This document shows positions 26,788 through 36,448 of a stretch of 64,000 nucleotides of DNA, piece by piece (within the stretch, counting starts at the first letter, position 1; the number at the start of each line of letters is the position of its first letter). Source of the DNA: Crenothrix polyspora. Its GTDB lineage: Bacteria > Pseudomonadota > Gammaproteobacteria > Methylococcales > Methylomonadaceae. A program made the translations under genes and the position numbers. The notes beneath the pieces were generated by a model. It saw nothing but the letters and a program-made list of their open reading frames with translations, made no database searches and was not told the DNA's origin. The stretch is taken from contig NZ_FUKI01000057.1 in the NCBI RefSeq assembly GCF_900163755.1, forward strand, positions 5,247-69,246, given 5' to 3'.

Positions 26788-28612
26788 CTTGGTGAAATAA
26801 TGCGTAAATGCGTTGTGCCAATGCCCGGCTAATGCCGTCTATACTGCAAAGCGCGTCAATGCCTGCGCCTGCTACCCCTTGCAGCCCCCCAAACTGTTTC
26901 AATAAAAGCTGACGGCGTTTAGGCCCTAACCCGGCCACGTCTTCCAACACCGATTGCTGCATGGCTTTGGCGCGGCGCTGTTTATGGCCTGTTATGGCAA
27001 AACGGTGCGCCTCGTCGCGGATATGCTGGATTAATAACAGCGCACTGGCGCGGGGATTAATATCCAGTGGGCATTCTTGCCCCACCACAATCATTTTTTC
27101 CATACCGGCTTTTCTGTCAGGCCCCTTAGAAACGCCGACTATCATAACACTGTTTATGTCTAATTCTATCAATGCCTTTTGCGCAGCAGCGACCTGGCCT
27201 TTGCCGCCGTCAATAAACAAAATATCCGGCGCGACAATTTCATTTTGCTTAATGCGTTTAAAGCGCCGGTACACTGCTTGATGAATAGCCGCATAATCAT
27301 CACCCGCCGTAATATCTTCTATATTAAAGATGCGATACGCTGATTTTACCGGACCTTCCCTATCAAACACCACGCAAGAGGCCACGGTTTGCTGGCCTTG
27401 AGTGTGGCTAATATCAAAGCATTCCAGTCGCTTAGGGATTTCTTGCAACCCTAGCACGTCTTGCAGACTCAAAAAACGTGCATAACTGTCTTGCTTATTC
27501 GCCAACTTGCTAAGCAAGGTATTTTCGGCATTAGTGATGGCCATCTGTAGCCATTTTAACCTTTCTCCACGCACCCGTGGGGAAATGATTACCGCATGTT
27601 TGGCTTGGTTGGCTAAAACCTCAGCCAGTAAAATAGATTCCTCCAGCTCATGGCTGACAATAAACTCATGCGGCACCGGTTTATCAAAATAATATTGAGC
27701 CATAAATGCCTGAATAACGGCGGCGGGGTCGTTTGCATCGGTCATTTTAGGGAAGAAGGCTTTGTTGCCCAAATGCTGGCCGTTGCGGATAAAAAACACC
27801 TGGATACAGGCCAGATTGGCCTTGGTCGCACAAGCAATAATATCGACATCGCCTTTTTCACCTTCAATAAAATTTTGCTCCAACACCAGGCGCAGCTTAA
27901 CAATTTGATCTCTAAAGCTGGCAGCCAGTTCATAATTTAATTCAATGGCGGCATTTTCCATGTTGATGATCAGTTGATCAAGCAGTGCGCCGCCCTTGCC
28001 TTCTAAAAATAAGATTGTGTTATCAACATCATGTGCATAACTGATTTTGTCGATTAAACCCACGCACGGGCCAGTGCAACGTTTAATCTGGTATTGCAGA
28101 CAAGGTCGCGTGCGGTTGTTGTACACCGAATCATCGCACTGACGAATCGGGAAAATTTTTTGTAACATCTTAAGGCTGTCTTTGGCGGCGCTGGCGCTAG
28201 GGTACGGGCCAAAATACTGGCCGGATTTTTTCTTGGCACCCCGGTGCAGGCCAATTTGCGGAAACTCGTGGCTGGACAAATGGATATACGGGTAAGAACG
28301 GTCATCACGCAGACAGATATTATAGCGGGGCTTGTGGTGCCGGATTTGCTGGGCTTCCAGCAACAGCGCTTCGGTTTCGGTGTGGGTGACGGTGACATCT
28401 ATGCTGGTTATTTTAGTGACCATCGCCTGTTGTTTGGGCGAGGCGCTTTGCGTTCTAAAATAACTGGACACGCGATTTTTAAGATTTTTGGCTTTACCGA
28501 TATAAATGATGTCGCCTTGATCATTGAGCATTTTATAAATACCTGGCCGAGTGGTCAGGTTCTTTAAAAATGTGGGGATATCAAAACTGTTTTCTGTTAT
28601 TTCAGGGTTCAC
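26777..28612 (-). CDS. uvrC: Excinuclease ABC subunit C
   Basis: 611-residue nucleotide-excision repair nuclease. The GIY-YIG domain is at the N-terminus (RPGIYKMLNDQGDIIYIGKAKNLKNRVSSYF, about 22-52), then a Cys-rich RPCLQYQIKRCTGPCVG segment, a UVR region (about 200-240), the RNase H-like C-terminal nuclease (ECFDISHTQGQQTVAS, LFIDGGKGQ) and helix-hairpin-helix motifs at the end. Makes both incisions around UvrB-bound lesions. Confidence 0.96.
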   Translation of the reverse strand: MNPEITENSFDIPTFLKNLTTRPGIYKMLNDQGDIIYIGKAKNLKNRVSSYFRTQSASPKQQAMVTKITSIDVTVTHTETEALLLEAQQIRHHKPRYNICLRDDRSYPYIHLSSHEFPQIGLHRGAKKKSGQYFGPYPSASAAKDSLKMLQKIFPIRQCDDSVYNNRTRPCLQYQIKRCTGPCVGLIDKISYAHDVDNTILFLEGKGGALLDQLIINMENAAIELNYELAASFRDQIVKLRLVLEQNFIEGEKGDVDIIACATKANLACIQVFFIRNGQHLGNKAFFPKMTDANDPAAVIQAFMAQYYFDKPVPHEFIVSHELEESILLAEVLANQAKHAVIISPRVRGERLKWLQMAITNAENTLLSKLANKQDSYARFLSLQDVLGLQEIPKRLECFDISHTQGQQTVASCVVFDREGPVKSAYRIFNIEDITAGDDYAAIHQAVYRRFKRIKQNEIVAPDILFIDGGKGQVAAAQKALIELDINSVMIVGVSKGPDRKAGMEKMIVVGQECPLDINPRASALLLIQHIRDEAHRFAITGHKQRRAKAMQQSVLEDVAGLGPKRRQLLLKQFGGLQGVAGAGIDALCSIDGISRALAQRIYALFHQDEN

Positions 28613-28668
28613 TCAGACTCTCGATATTTAGCTATCAACGTAAATTGGGGCAAAAATAAGGTACTGAT

Positions 28669-28747
28669 GTAGGTTGGTGGTGACGTTAGAAACCCCAACG
28701 CCAAAACACATTCAATGTTGTAGTTCGTTACCGCACTACCAACCTAC
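28669..28747. repeat. MITE-like element with 13-bp terminal inverted repeats
   Basis: GTAGGTTGGTGGT (28669-28681) and ACTACCAACCTAC (28735-28747) are inverted repeats with one mismatch around a 53-base core, giving a 79-base non-coding element. Similar in style to the element at 16852-16953 but not identical in sequence. Confidence 0.6.
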
Positions 28748-28767
28748 TACTCAGTCAGTTTTATCCT

Positions 28768-28812
28768 GTCGGATATTGCAAAGACCTACGAAGTTTTTAA
28801 AACCTCGTGTTT
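28768..28812. repeat. Dispersed palindromic repeat, copy 2 (degenerate)
   Basis: Contains TGTCGGATATTGCAAAGACC and TACGAAGTTTTTAAAACCTCG in the same order as the arm and palindrome at 16771-16828, but the right arm is lost. The stem is therefore shorter (CGAAGTTTT / AAAACCTCG with a mismatch). Confidence 0.65.
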
Positions 28813-28979
28813 GAAATTTACTCGACATTTAATGAATGACTAAGTACTACGTATTGTCCCTGCTTAAATGAGTAGCCCTATATTTCAACCAATTACTCAA
28901 GATATTGGCGTTTCTTTACACAGTGTTCTACCATGAGCGGAAAATCGCAATACAGCTTCTCGTATTCTTTAGTGACGCA

Positions 28980-30899
28980 ATGACAAATTTAGAAAAAATC
29001 TTCAGTGCCGATGGCGCATTATCACACAGCATAACCGGTTATCAGCCTCGTGCAGCGCAGACCGAAATGGCCAGCGCTATCGCTTCGGCTATTGATGACA
29101 ATCACAATCTAATCGCGGAAGCGGGCACCGGCACCGGCAAAACCTTTGCCTATCTCATACCGGCCATTTTATCCGAAAAAAAAGTTATCATTTCAACCGG
29201 CACCAAAAATTTGCAGGACCAATTATTTAACAACGATGTGCCGATTATCCGCAACGCCTTAAAAATCCCGTTTAAGGCCACGTTGCTAAAAGGGCGCAGC
29301 AATTATCTGTGCAAATACCGGCTGAGGGATGCCTTGGATTATATCCGTGGCTACAGCAAAGAAGAGGCGGTCGCACTGTCGAAAATAAAACTGTGGGCAA
29401 AAAAAACTAAAATTGGCGATATCGCCGAAGTAGCCGACATTGCGGAAGGTGATCCGGTATGGCAACACGCCACCTCCACACAAGACAATTGTTTAGGCCA
29501 AGAGTGCCCCGATTACGACGAATGTTTTTTGGTGAAAGCGCGTAGACGGGCGCAAGAATGCGATGTGCTGGTGATTAACCACCATTTGCTGTGTGCCGAT
29601 TGGTCGATTAAAGACAATGGTTTTGGCGAGTTATTACCCGAAGCCGAAGTGATTATTATTGATGAGGCTCACCAACTGGCCGATACCGCCTCCAACTTTT
29701 TAGGCATCAGTATCGGTAGCAAAAGACTACTGGATCTTTCCAGCGATACTCTGCAAGAATATTTTAAAGATGCCACCGACATGCCGGTATTGCGCAGCGC
29801 GTCGGAAGATTTGGCAACCGAGGTGAAAGATTTGCGCCTAGCGTTTGGTGTGGAGCAAAAACGCGGCGATTGGCAAGATATTGCCGGCAATCCTAATATT
29901 CTGGCCAGCCTTAATAAGCTCAAAACCCAATTGCAGCGCTTAACCAAGCAACTGGAACTGGCTTCGGTAAAAGCCAAGGGTCTGGAATCATGTTATAAAC
30001 GCGCCGACGAGCTCATGGCGCAGCTCACTGTTATTATGGACGACAAAAGCGGCCAATGGATACGCTGGTACGAAACCTATAAAAAATCCTTTACCCTGAG
30101 CCGCACACCGCTGGATATTGCCTCGGAGTTCCGTAACTTTATGCAATATTATCAAGCGAGCTGGATATTTACCTCGGCTACCTTGAGCGTAGCCAATACC
30201 TTTGATTACTTTGCCCACAGCTTAGGGCTTAGCAACACAGTCAGCAAAAGCTGGGACAGTCCGTTTGATTACCCCAACCAATCGCTATTTTATCACCCCA
30301 AAGGCTTGCCGCTGCCCAATTCACCGAATTTTGTGCCGGATATTATCGAATTTGCCCTGCCAGTGCTGCAAGCCAGTCGAGGAAGGGCATTTTTTCTGTT
30401 CACCAGCCACCGCGCCTTAAAACAGGCGGCGGATATTTTGGCCGATCAACTCGACTACCCGTTATTAATCCAGGGCAGCCAGCCCAAAGCCCAGTTATTG
30501 GCGGAATTCAAACAACTGGGCAATGCGGTATTACTCGGTACATCGAGTTTTTGGGAAGGTATTGACGTGCGGGGCGAGGCCTTATCGTGTGTTATTATAG
30601 ACAAATTACCGTTCGCATCGCCGGGTGATCCGGTGTTAAAAGCACGGCTGGATACGCTAAACCAACAAGGCCGCAATGCATTTTTTGAGCATCAATTGCC
30701 GGTTGCCATTATTACTTTACGGCAAGGCATCGGCCGGTTAATCCGCGATGTTAATGACCGTGGCGTATTAATGATCTGTGACCGGCGTTTGTTAAAAAAC
30801 AGTTACGGACAATTGTTCTTGGACAGTATTCCCGCCATGAAACGCACCCGTCATATCGACGACGTGACTGCATTTTTCCAAGACCCACCAACTGAATGA
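28980..30899 (+). CDS. yoaA: ATP-dependent DNA helicase, YoaA/DinG family
   Basis: 639 residues from ATG 28980, as long as E. coli YoaA. An XPD-like Fe-S superfamily 2 helicase: Walker A AGTGTGKT (48-55), four cysteines likely to bind 4Fe-4S (111, 171, 176, 182), DEAH (228-231), and C-terminal motifs GTSSFWEGIDVRGE and RQGIGRLIRD. YoaA helps repair replication-blocking damage together with the HolC clamp-loader subunit. The frame is open 25 codons upstream, but MTNLEKIFS is the expected start. Its stop overlaps the tsaB ATG (ATGA). Confidence 0.92.
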   Translation: MTNLEKIFSADGALSHSITGYQPRAAQTEMASAIASAIDDNHNLIAEAGTGTGKTFAYLIPAILSEKKVIISTGTKNLQDQLFNNDVPIIRNALKIPFKATLLKGRSNYLCKYRLRDALDYIRGYSKEEAVALSKIKLWAKKTKIGDIAEVADIAEGDPVWQHATSTQDNCLGQECPDYDECFLVKARRRAQECDVLVINHHLLCADWSIKDNGFGELLPEAEVIIIDEAHQLADTASNFLGISIGSKRLLDLSSDTLQEYFKDATDMPVLRSASEDLATEVKDLRLAFGVEQKRGDWQDIAGNPNILASLNKLKTQLQRLTKQLELASVKAKGLESCYKRADELMAQLTVIMDDKSGQWIRWYETYKKSFTLSRTPLDIASEFRNFMQYYQASWIFTSATLSVANTFDYFAHSLGLSNTVSKSWDSPFDYPNQSLFYHPKGLPLPNSPNFVPDIIEFALPVLQASRGRAFFLFTSHRALKQAADILADQLDYPLLIQGSQPKAQLLAEFKQLGNAVLLGTSSFWEGIDVRGEALSCVIIDKLPFASPGDPVLKARLDTLNQQGRNAFFEHQLPVAIITLRQGIGRLIRDVNDRGVLMICDRRLLKNSYGQLFLDSIPAMKRTRHIDDVTAFFQDPPTE

Positions 30900-31594
30900 A
30901 ATTATTAGCCGTAGAAACCGCCACCGAAGCCTGTTCCGCCGCCCTTTTTGTTGCTGGCGGGATACTGGAACGTTTTGAAATCGCCCCGCAGCAACACACC
31001 AAGCTTATTTTGCCGATGATTGATTCGCTATTGGCCGAAGCGGGTTTAAAACCTGCTGATCTGGATGCGTTGGCATTTGGCTGTGGCCCAGGTTCGTTTA
31101 CTGGGGTCAGGATTGCTACCGGTGTTATCCAAGGCATTGCCTTTGGGCTGGATATTCCAGTCGTACCGGTGTCTACTTTAGCAGCATTGGCACAAGGTTT
31201 TTTCAACCATAATACTGCGGAGTTGGATGTGGTGTTTGCAGCGATGGATGCGCGATTAGGCGAGATTTTTTGGGGCGTTTATCAACGCGATAGCCAAGGT
31301 TTTGCGCAATTAATTGGCCAGGAAGTTGTTACTCCCGCTAGTTTGGTTGTAGCACCTGAATTACGAGGCATTGGGGTTGGCTCAGCTTGGTCTGTGTATC
31401 AAGATGAATTACAGTTGCGTTTAGATGACAAGCTTAGCTATTTTGAGGCGCAGCATTTACCCAGTGCGCGGACTGTTGCTAAGTTGGGGGTACACGGTTT
31501 TGCGCAAGGTTTGGCGGTGGGTGCAGAATTGGCCATGCCGGTGTATTTACGCGATAAGGTGGCTAAAACAGAGTTGGAGCGAAAATCGGTTTAA
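30896..31594 (+). CDS. tsaB: tRNA t6A biosynthesis protein TsaB
   Basis: 232-residue ASKHA-fold protein. MKLLAVETATEACSAALF (1-18), QHTKLILPMIDSLLAEAG, FGCGPGSFTGVRIATGVIQGIAFGL (about 61-85) and a conserved middle DARLGEIFWG are characteristic. It partners TsaD and TsaE in transferring threonylcarbamoyl to A37 of tRNA. Usually follows a yoaA-type helicase in this group, as here. Confidence 0.94.
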   Translation: MKLLAVETATEACSAALFVAGGILERFEIAPQQHTKLILPMIDSLLAEAGLKPADLDALAFGCGPGSFTGVRIATGVIQGIAFGLDIPVVPVSTLAALAQGFFNHNTAELDVVFAAMDARLGEIFWGVYQRDSQGFAQLIGQEVVTPASLVVAPELRGIGVGSAWSVYQDELQLRLDDKLSYFEAQHLPSARTVAKLGVHGFAQGLAVGAELAMPVYLRDKVAKTELERKSV

Positions 31595-31650
31595 CACAGC
31601 TATAGTTACCGTATTGTTCTGTGCTAATTTGAAATATTAATACCTTATCC

Positions 31651-33642
31651 ATGATGGAAAAATATTCTACTAACCCATTAACAACTAGCCCACACTACCG
31701 ACCCGACATTGATGGCCTACGCGCTGTTGCGGTGTTATTGGTTGTGGGTTTTCACGCCTTTCCAGAATGGCTAAAAGGCGGCTTCATCGGTGTAGATATT
31801 TTCTTTGTTATTTCCGGCTTTCTAATATCGCGCATTATTCTTACCGATATTACCCGCCAACATTTCAGCTTTCGCACTTTCTACACAAAACGCATCAAAC
31901 GCATTTTTCCGGCGTTAATTGTGGTGTTAAGCGCCTGTTTTGGCGTGGGCTGGTTTATTCTATTACCCGACGAATTCAAAGAACTTGGCAAGCACATCGC
32001 AGGCGGTGCGGGCTTTGTCGCCAATCTTGTCTTGTGGAGTGAATCCGGTTATTTTGACAACCAAGCCGAACTTAAACCACTCTTACATTTGTGGTCTTTA
32101 GGCATTGAAGAACAATTTTATTTCGTGTGGCCCGTTGTATTGATAATTGCCACTAAAAAACGTTACAACTTACTTTGGCTAATGCTGGCGTTTATTCTGG
32201 CTTCCTTTGTATTTAATATCCGCAGTGTTCATACTGATCCAATTAGCGATTTTTATTCACCCTTTACACGATTTTGGGAATTAATGGCAGGATCGCTGCT
32301 TGCTTATCTAAGCGTATTACCAGGCCAATCACATCGGCCACTATCTCCCACTGAAGGGCGTGGCGACAAGAACAATAAACGCTCATACGCGTCATTGCTT
32401 AAAAATACAGCGGCATTTATCGGTGGTTTATGCATTGCCATTGCTGTGTTTTACTTAGACAAGACTAAGGCATTTCCTGGTTGGTGGGCGATACTGCCAG
32501 TGCTGGGTGCAACTTTGCTAATTTTTGCGGGCACTACAGCCTGGTTTAACAAAAAACTATTAGCACATCCCGCTTTGGTTTTTATCGGTCTGATCAGTTT
32601 TCCGCTGTACTTATGGCATTGGCCTTTACTGAGCTTCGCTCGCATTATGGTATTGGGCACACCAACACTGGCGCTGCGATTAAGCCTAGTCGCTGCCAGT
32701 ATTTTTCTGGCGTGGTTAACCTATCGCATCGTTGAGCAACCCATCCGCTTTGGCGCAAACACACACCATAAAACCACAGGGCTTTGTGTGCTATTAACCT
32801 TATTACTGGCAGTAGGCTATAGCACACAAACCGCCAATGGCTTTGCTTTTCGTATGCAAGATAAGGTTGATTACAGCGAATTTTTTGCTGGCCTCAATTA
32901 CACGCACAGCCACCATTTAGTTGCCTTGGAACATCACGAGTGCAATTTTTACGACATCGAAAAATCCACGCCCAGAGCCGAAATTGATAGCCGGTGCTAC
33001 ACACCCCATTCTAAAAATGTGGTATTTCTGTGGGGTGATTCTCACATGCAGCATTTAAATTACGGCTTGACACATAATCTACCAACGGATGTCTCGCTGT
33101 TACAAGCCGGGGCTTCTGGCTGCCCACCTACGACACAGCGTTTAAATCCTGACCCTTTGCAAACCTGCAATAAAGCTAATCAGTTTATTTTAGAAAAAAT
33201 TCAACAATTAAAGCCGAAGGTCGTTATTTTGGCGCAACAGAAAAATCATGAAAATAATGACTATGACAAAACTATTTTGCACCTAAAAGCCGCCGGAGTA
33301 GCGCATATTATCTTAGTAGGTCCTGTGCCACAATGGCAGCCATTTTTATATAAAATCATGCTAAGACAGCACTGGATGGATTATCCGCAGCGCATGAACA
33401 CGCATCTTGACAAAGCGGTGCTGCATACCGATACGCTGTTGCACGCTAAGTACAACAATTCAAAAGAGGTGAGATATGTGTCCTTGATTAATCCATTATG
33501 CGATAAACACGGCTGCATCACCTATCTTAACAATGATCGTAAAGAAGGCTTAATTACTTACGATTACGGACATTTTACTTTAGTCGCCTCAGACTTTGTC
33601 GCTAAAACGATATTAATGCCGGTTATTCGTGGTTTTATCTAA
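31651..33642 (+). CDS. Acyltransferase 3 / SGNH O-acyltransferase (OafA/YrhL type)
   Basis: 663 residues. The N-terminal half is an acyltransferase-3 domain with about ten membrane segments; it opens YRPDIDGLRAVAVLLVVGFHA (about 16-36) and has FIGVDIFFVISGFLISRII and HLWSLGIEEQFYFVWP. The C-terminal ~230 residues form a periplasmic SGNH-like domain (VVFLWGDSHMQHL near 455-467 for block I; DYGHFT near the end for the His block). Such proteins O-acetylate surface glycans. It lies upstream of wecBC, which suggests a polysaccharide role. Confidence 0.9.
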   Translation: MMEKYSTNPLTTSPHYRPDIDGLRAVAVLLVVGFHAFPEWLKGGFIGVDIFFVISGFLISRIILTDITRQHFSFRTFYTKRIKRIFPALIVVLSACFGVGWFILLPDEFKELGKHIAGGAGFVANLVLWSESGYFDNQAELKPLLHLWSLGIEEQFYFVWPVVLIIATKKRYNLLWLMLAFILASFVFNIRSVHTDPISDFYSPFTRFWELMAGSLLAYLSVLPGQSHRPLSPTEGRGDKNNKRSYASLLKNTAAFIGGLCIAIAVFYLDKTKAFPGWWAILPVLGATLLIFAGTTAWFNKKLLAHPALVFIGLISFPLYLWHWPLLSFARIMVLGTPTLALRLSLVAASIFLAWLTYRIVEQPIRFGANTHHKTTGLCVLLTLLLAVGYSTQTANGFAFRMQDKVDYSEFFAGLNYTHSHHLVALEHHECNFYDIEKSTPRAEIDSRCYTPHSKNVVFLWGDSHMQHLNYGLTHNLPTDVSLLQAGASGCPPTTQRLNPDPLQTCNKANQFILEKIQQLKPKVVILAQQKNHENNDYDKTILHLKAAGVAHIILVGPVPQWQPFLYKIMLRQHWMDYPQRMNTHLDKAVLHTDTLLHAKYNNSKEVRYVSLINPLCDKHGCITYLNNDRKEGLITYDYGHFTLVASDFVAKTILMPVIRGFI

Positions 33643-33975
33643 ATCTCAAAGCCAACAGCTAAAACCTGCAATGATTTTATTGTGTGGTATTTTAACCGTA
33701 AAATGCTGCAAATTAACTATAATGCTCTATGCTTTAATGCAAATATTCTTTACCAAATACAAGCAATTAATGCAAAAAACTAATTTTTTTAACGACAAAA
33801 CTATCATAATAATTAACATTGAAAGCGCATTGCACGAGGTATTAACGTGCTTAATTAAAAAGTCTTCAGACTTACAATTGATAATGACACCTCTATTTTT
33901 TTCAAAAAAGGTAAAGGTTAATATTTTTCAGGCGCTATTTGTCAAAAATACTATTTATACAATAACTTTAAGCCT
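33643..33975. other. AT-rich intergenic region upstream of wecB
   Basis: 333 bases, much richer in A/T than the flanking genes. An open frame runs through it (33629-33979), but its product is low-complexity and unlike any family I know, so I do not call it. A wecB promoter is likely here; no JUMPstart/ops element was seen. Confidence 0.5.
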
Positions 33976-35121
33976 ATGAAAATACTTACCGTGTTCGGAA
34001 CGCGCCCAGAAGCCATTAAAATGGCACCGTTGGTTAAATTATTGGCGCAACAACCGGAATTTGATAGTCGTGTCTGTGTCACAGCGCAACATCGACACAT
34101 GCTTGACCAGGTTTTAGAACTGTTTGAGATAACGCCAGATTATGATCTTAACATTATGCAGCCTGGGCAAACGCTGTCTGGAATTACCACAGAAATCCTC
34201 AGCCGCATAGAACCTGTGCTAATAGAATTTAAGCCCGATTTAGTGCTAGTGCATGGCGACACCTCCACCACATTTTGCACCACACTGGCTGCATTTTATC
34301 AACGCATCGCGGTGGGGCATGTAGAAGCAGGCTTGCGTACCGGCAATATGTATTCACCCTGGCCAGAAGAAGCTAATCGCAAACTGACCAGTGCGCTCGC
34401 ACGCTTGCACTTTGCACCTACCCCACAATCCCAGGATAATTTGCTCAAGGAAGCCGTGCCGGCAGGCAGCATACATGTCACAGGCAATACCGTTATTGAT
34501 GCACTGTTGTGGGTAAAGGAAAAGTTAGAAGCCGATAAGGCCGTTAACGCATCACTGCATAAAAACTTCCCCTACCTGCGTGATAATGCGCGGTTAGTGC
34601 TAATTACCGGACATCGACGAGAAAATTTTGGCGATGGCTTCAAAAATATCTGTGCTGCTATTCAACAATTGGCCCTACAGTTTCCAGATGTTGATTTTTT
34701 GTACCCTGTACATTTAAACCCCAATGTTTTAGAGCCAGTGAATCGATTACTCGGCAATGTCGCCAATGTGCATTTGATTGAGCCACAAGATTATCTGCCT
34801 TTTGTGTATTTAATGACACGATCTTACATTATCCTTACCGACTCCGGTGGTATCCAGGAAGAAGCGCCCTCGTTAGGCAAACCGGTCTTGGTTATGCGCA
34901 ACACCACCGAACGCCCTGAAGCGCTGAGTGCCGGTACGGTGAAGCTCGTCGGTACCAACACTGCCATTATCACCGAAGCCATCACGACACTATTAACCAA
35001 TCAAGACGAATACAATCGCATGAGTTACGCCCATAACCCATATGGTGATGGCAAGGCTTGCCAGCACATTGTCAATATTATTAAAAACGATCAACAAGGA
35101 ATCACCCATGCAGCAATTTAA
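33976..35121 (+). CDS. wecB: UDP-N-acetylglucosamine 2-epimerase (non-hydrolysing)
   Basis: 381 residues, typical length. [23 protein letters not shown] (1-23), [10 protein letters not shown] (about 115-124), the EEANRKLT segment, and [31 protein letters not shown] (about 291-321) are family hallmarks. It converts UDP-GlcNAc to UDP-ManNAc. The 3' end overlaps wecC by 14 bases, so the pair is co-translated to supply UDP-ManNAcA for a surface polysaccharide. Confidence 0.95.
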   Translation: MKILTVFGTRPEAIKMAPLVKLLAQQPEFDSRVCVTAQHRHMLDQVLELFEITPDYDLNIMQPGQTLSGITTEILSRIEPVLIEFKPDLVLVHGDTSTTFCTTLAAFYQRIAVGHVEAGLRTGNMYSPWPEEANRKLTSALARLHFAPTPQSQDNLLKEAVPAGSIHVTGNTVIDALLWVKEKLEADKAVNASLHKNFPYLRDNARLVLITGHRRENFGDGFKNICAAIQQLALQFPDVDFLYPVHLNPNVLEPVNRLLGNVANVHLIEPQDYLPFVYLMTRSYIILTDSGGIQEEAPSLGKPVLVMRNTTERPEALSAGTVKLVGTNTAIITEAITTLLTNQDEYNRMSYAHNPYGDGKACQHIVNIIKNDQQGITHAAI

Positions 35122-36376
35122 TATCTCTACCGCGTCTGTTATTGGTCTTGGCTATATTGGCTTACCAACCGCAGCTATGCTGGCTTCGCGCAAAATCAAA
35201 GTGATTGGTGTTGATGTTAACCAGCACGCAGTAGATACCATTAATCAAGGTAAAATCCACATTGTTGAACCTGATTTGGATATGCTGGTGCATGCGTCCG
35301 TCACTCAAGGCTACTTACGCGCCACGACAAAACCCGAACCCGCCGATGTCTTTCTCATTGCCGTGCCTACGCCGTTTATAGGCGACCACGCACCTGATTT
35401 GAGCTACGTGCAAGCCGCCGTAGAATCCATTGCGCCGGTACTGGAAAAAGGTAATATTATTATTCTGGAATCGACATCCCCTGTCGGCACTACTGAAAAA
35501 ATACTGGATTGGCTAAGTTTGGCCAGACCGGATTTACGCCTGCCTGTAGAGCATGAACTTGATCCTGACATTAATATTGCCTACTGCCCAGAACGTGTAC
35601 TGCCGGGGCATGTGGTGCGGGAATTGGTGGAAAATGACCGTATCATCGGCGGCTTGAGTGATGCGTGCTCAAAACGTGCCGCAGATGTTTACCGAATTTT
35701 TGTGACCGGTAAATTACTGATTAGCAACGCCCGCACGGCAGAAATGTGCAAATTGACCGAAAATGCTTTTCGTGACATCAATATTGCCTTTGCCAATGAA
35801 TTGTCAATGATCTGCGATAAGCTCGACATCAATCCTTGGGAGCTGATTAAGCTTGCCAACCATCATCCACGGGTCAATATTTTACAACCCGGCTGCGGTG
35901 TTGGCGGCCATTGTATCGCGGTAGACCCTTGGTTTATTGTCGATAAAACTCCCAATGAAGCCAGGCTTATCCGTGCTGCGCGGGAGGTTAACGACCACAA
36001 ACCAGACTGGGTGCTTGGTAAGATTCGTCATGCGGTTGCTAGCTTAACAGCTAGCGGCCTTGAAGAATCCAGACTTAAAGTGGCGGTTTTAGGCTTGGCA
36101 TTTAAGCCCAATATTGACGATTTGCGGGAAAGCCCTGCTTTGCATATTGCCAAACAATTTGCCAAAACCACAACGACGCAATTGTTACTGGTCGAGCCTA
36201 ATATCAGGGCATTACCGAAACCATTAGCTAATCATCAGCTAGTGTCTTTAAATGACGCAATCACCCAAGCAGATATTTTGGTGTTGCTGGTTAATCACCG
36301 AGAGTTTGCCGGTGTCAAACACTGCATTAATAAAAAGACCTTGTTAGTGGATGCCATCGGCATCGACTTTATTTAA
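35108..36376 (+). CDS. wecC: UDP-N-acetyl-D-mannosamine dehydrogenase
   Basis: 422 residues from ATG 35108, chosen because [25 protein letters not shown] places the NAD-binding GxGxxG normally. Further motifs: [14 protein letters not shown] (about 119-132), CPERVLPG, the catalytic-cysteine region [20 protein letters not shown] (about 257-276), and [17 protein letters not shown]. It oxidises UDP-ManNAc to UDP-ManNAcA. No wecA, wecD-G or other polymer genes follow, so the polymer is not defined here. Confidence 0.94.
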   Translation: MQQFNISTASVIGLGYIGLPTAAMLASRKIKVIGVDVNQHAVDTINQGKIHIVEPDLDMLVHASVTQGYLRATTKPEPADVFLIAVPTPFIGDHAPDLSYVQAAVESIAPVLEKGNIIILESTSPVGTTEKILDWLSLARPDLRLPVEHELDPDINIAYCPERVLPGHVVRELVENDRIIGGLSDACSKRAADVYRIFVTGKLLISNARTAEMCKLTENAFRDINIAFANELSMICDKLDINPWELIKLANHHPRVNILQPGCGVGGHCIAVDPWFIVDKTPNEARLIRAAREVNDHKPDWVLGKIRHAVASLTASGLEESRLKVAVLGLAFKPNIDDLRESPALHIAKQFAKTTTTQLLLVEPNIRALPKPLANHQLVSLNDAITQADILVLLVNHREFAGVKHCINKKTLLVDAIGIDFI

Positions 36377-36393
36377 CTTCAAAAGCTACCAAC

Positions 36394-36428
36394 AAAAAAG
36401 CCGATGCAAAAACTGCATCGGCTTTTTT
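36394..36428. terminator. Strong bidirectional terminator between wecC and fba
   Basis: GCCGATGCA / TGCATCGGC stem with AAAAAA before and TTTTTT after, so it reads as a rho-independent terminator on both strands. It lies between the convergent stops of wecC (36376) and fba (36449). Confidence 0.92.
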
Positions 36429-36448
36429 ACATCAAATGCTTGTGTATC

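Larger units (their letters stand above)
28613..28979. other. Intergenic region between divergent uvrC and yoaA genes, rich in repeats
   Basis: 367 bases without a gene. It holds a MITE-like element (28669-28747) and a degenerate copy of the palindromic repeat (28768-28812). No LexA box (CTGT-N8-ACAG) was found for the two repair genes. Confidence 0.55.

Noticed and set aside
28613-28979. SOS (LexA) box between uvrC and yoaA
   Set aside because: No CTGT-N8-ACAG match could be found.
33629-33979. 116-codon open frame upstream of wecB
   Set aside because: AT-rich, low-complexity translation with no motif, overlapping both neighbours; looks like chance openness in AT-rich DNA.
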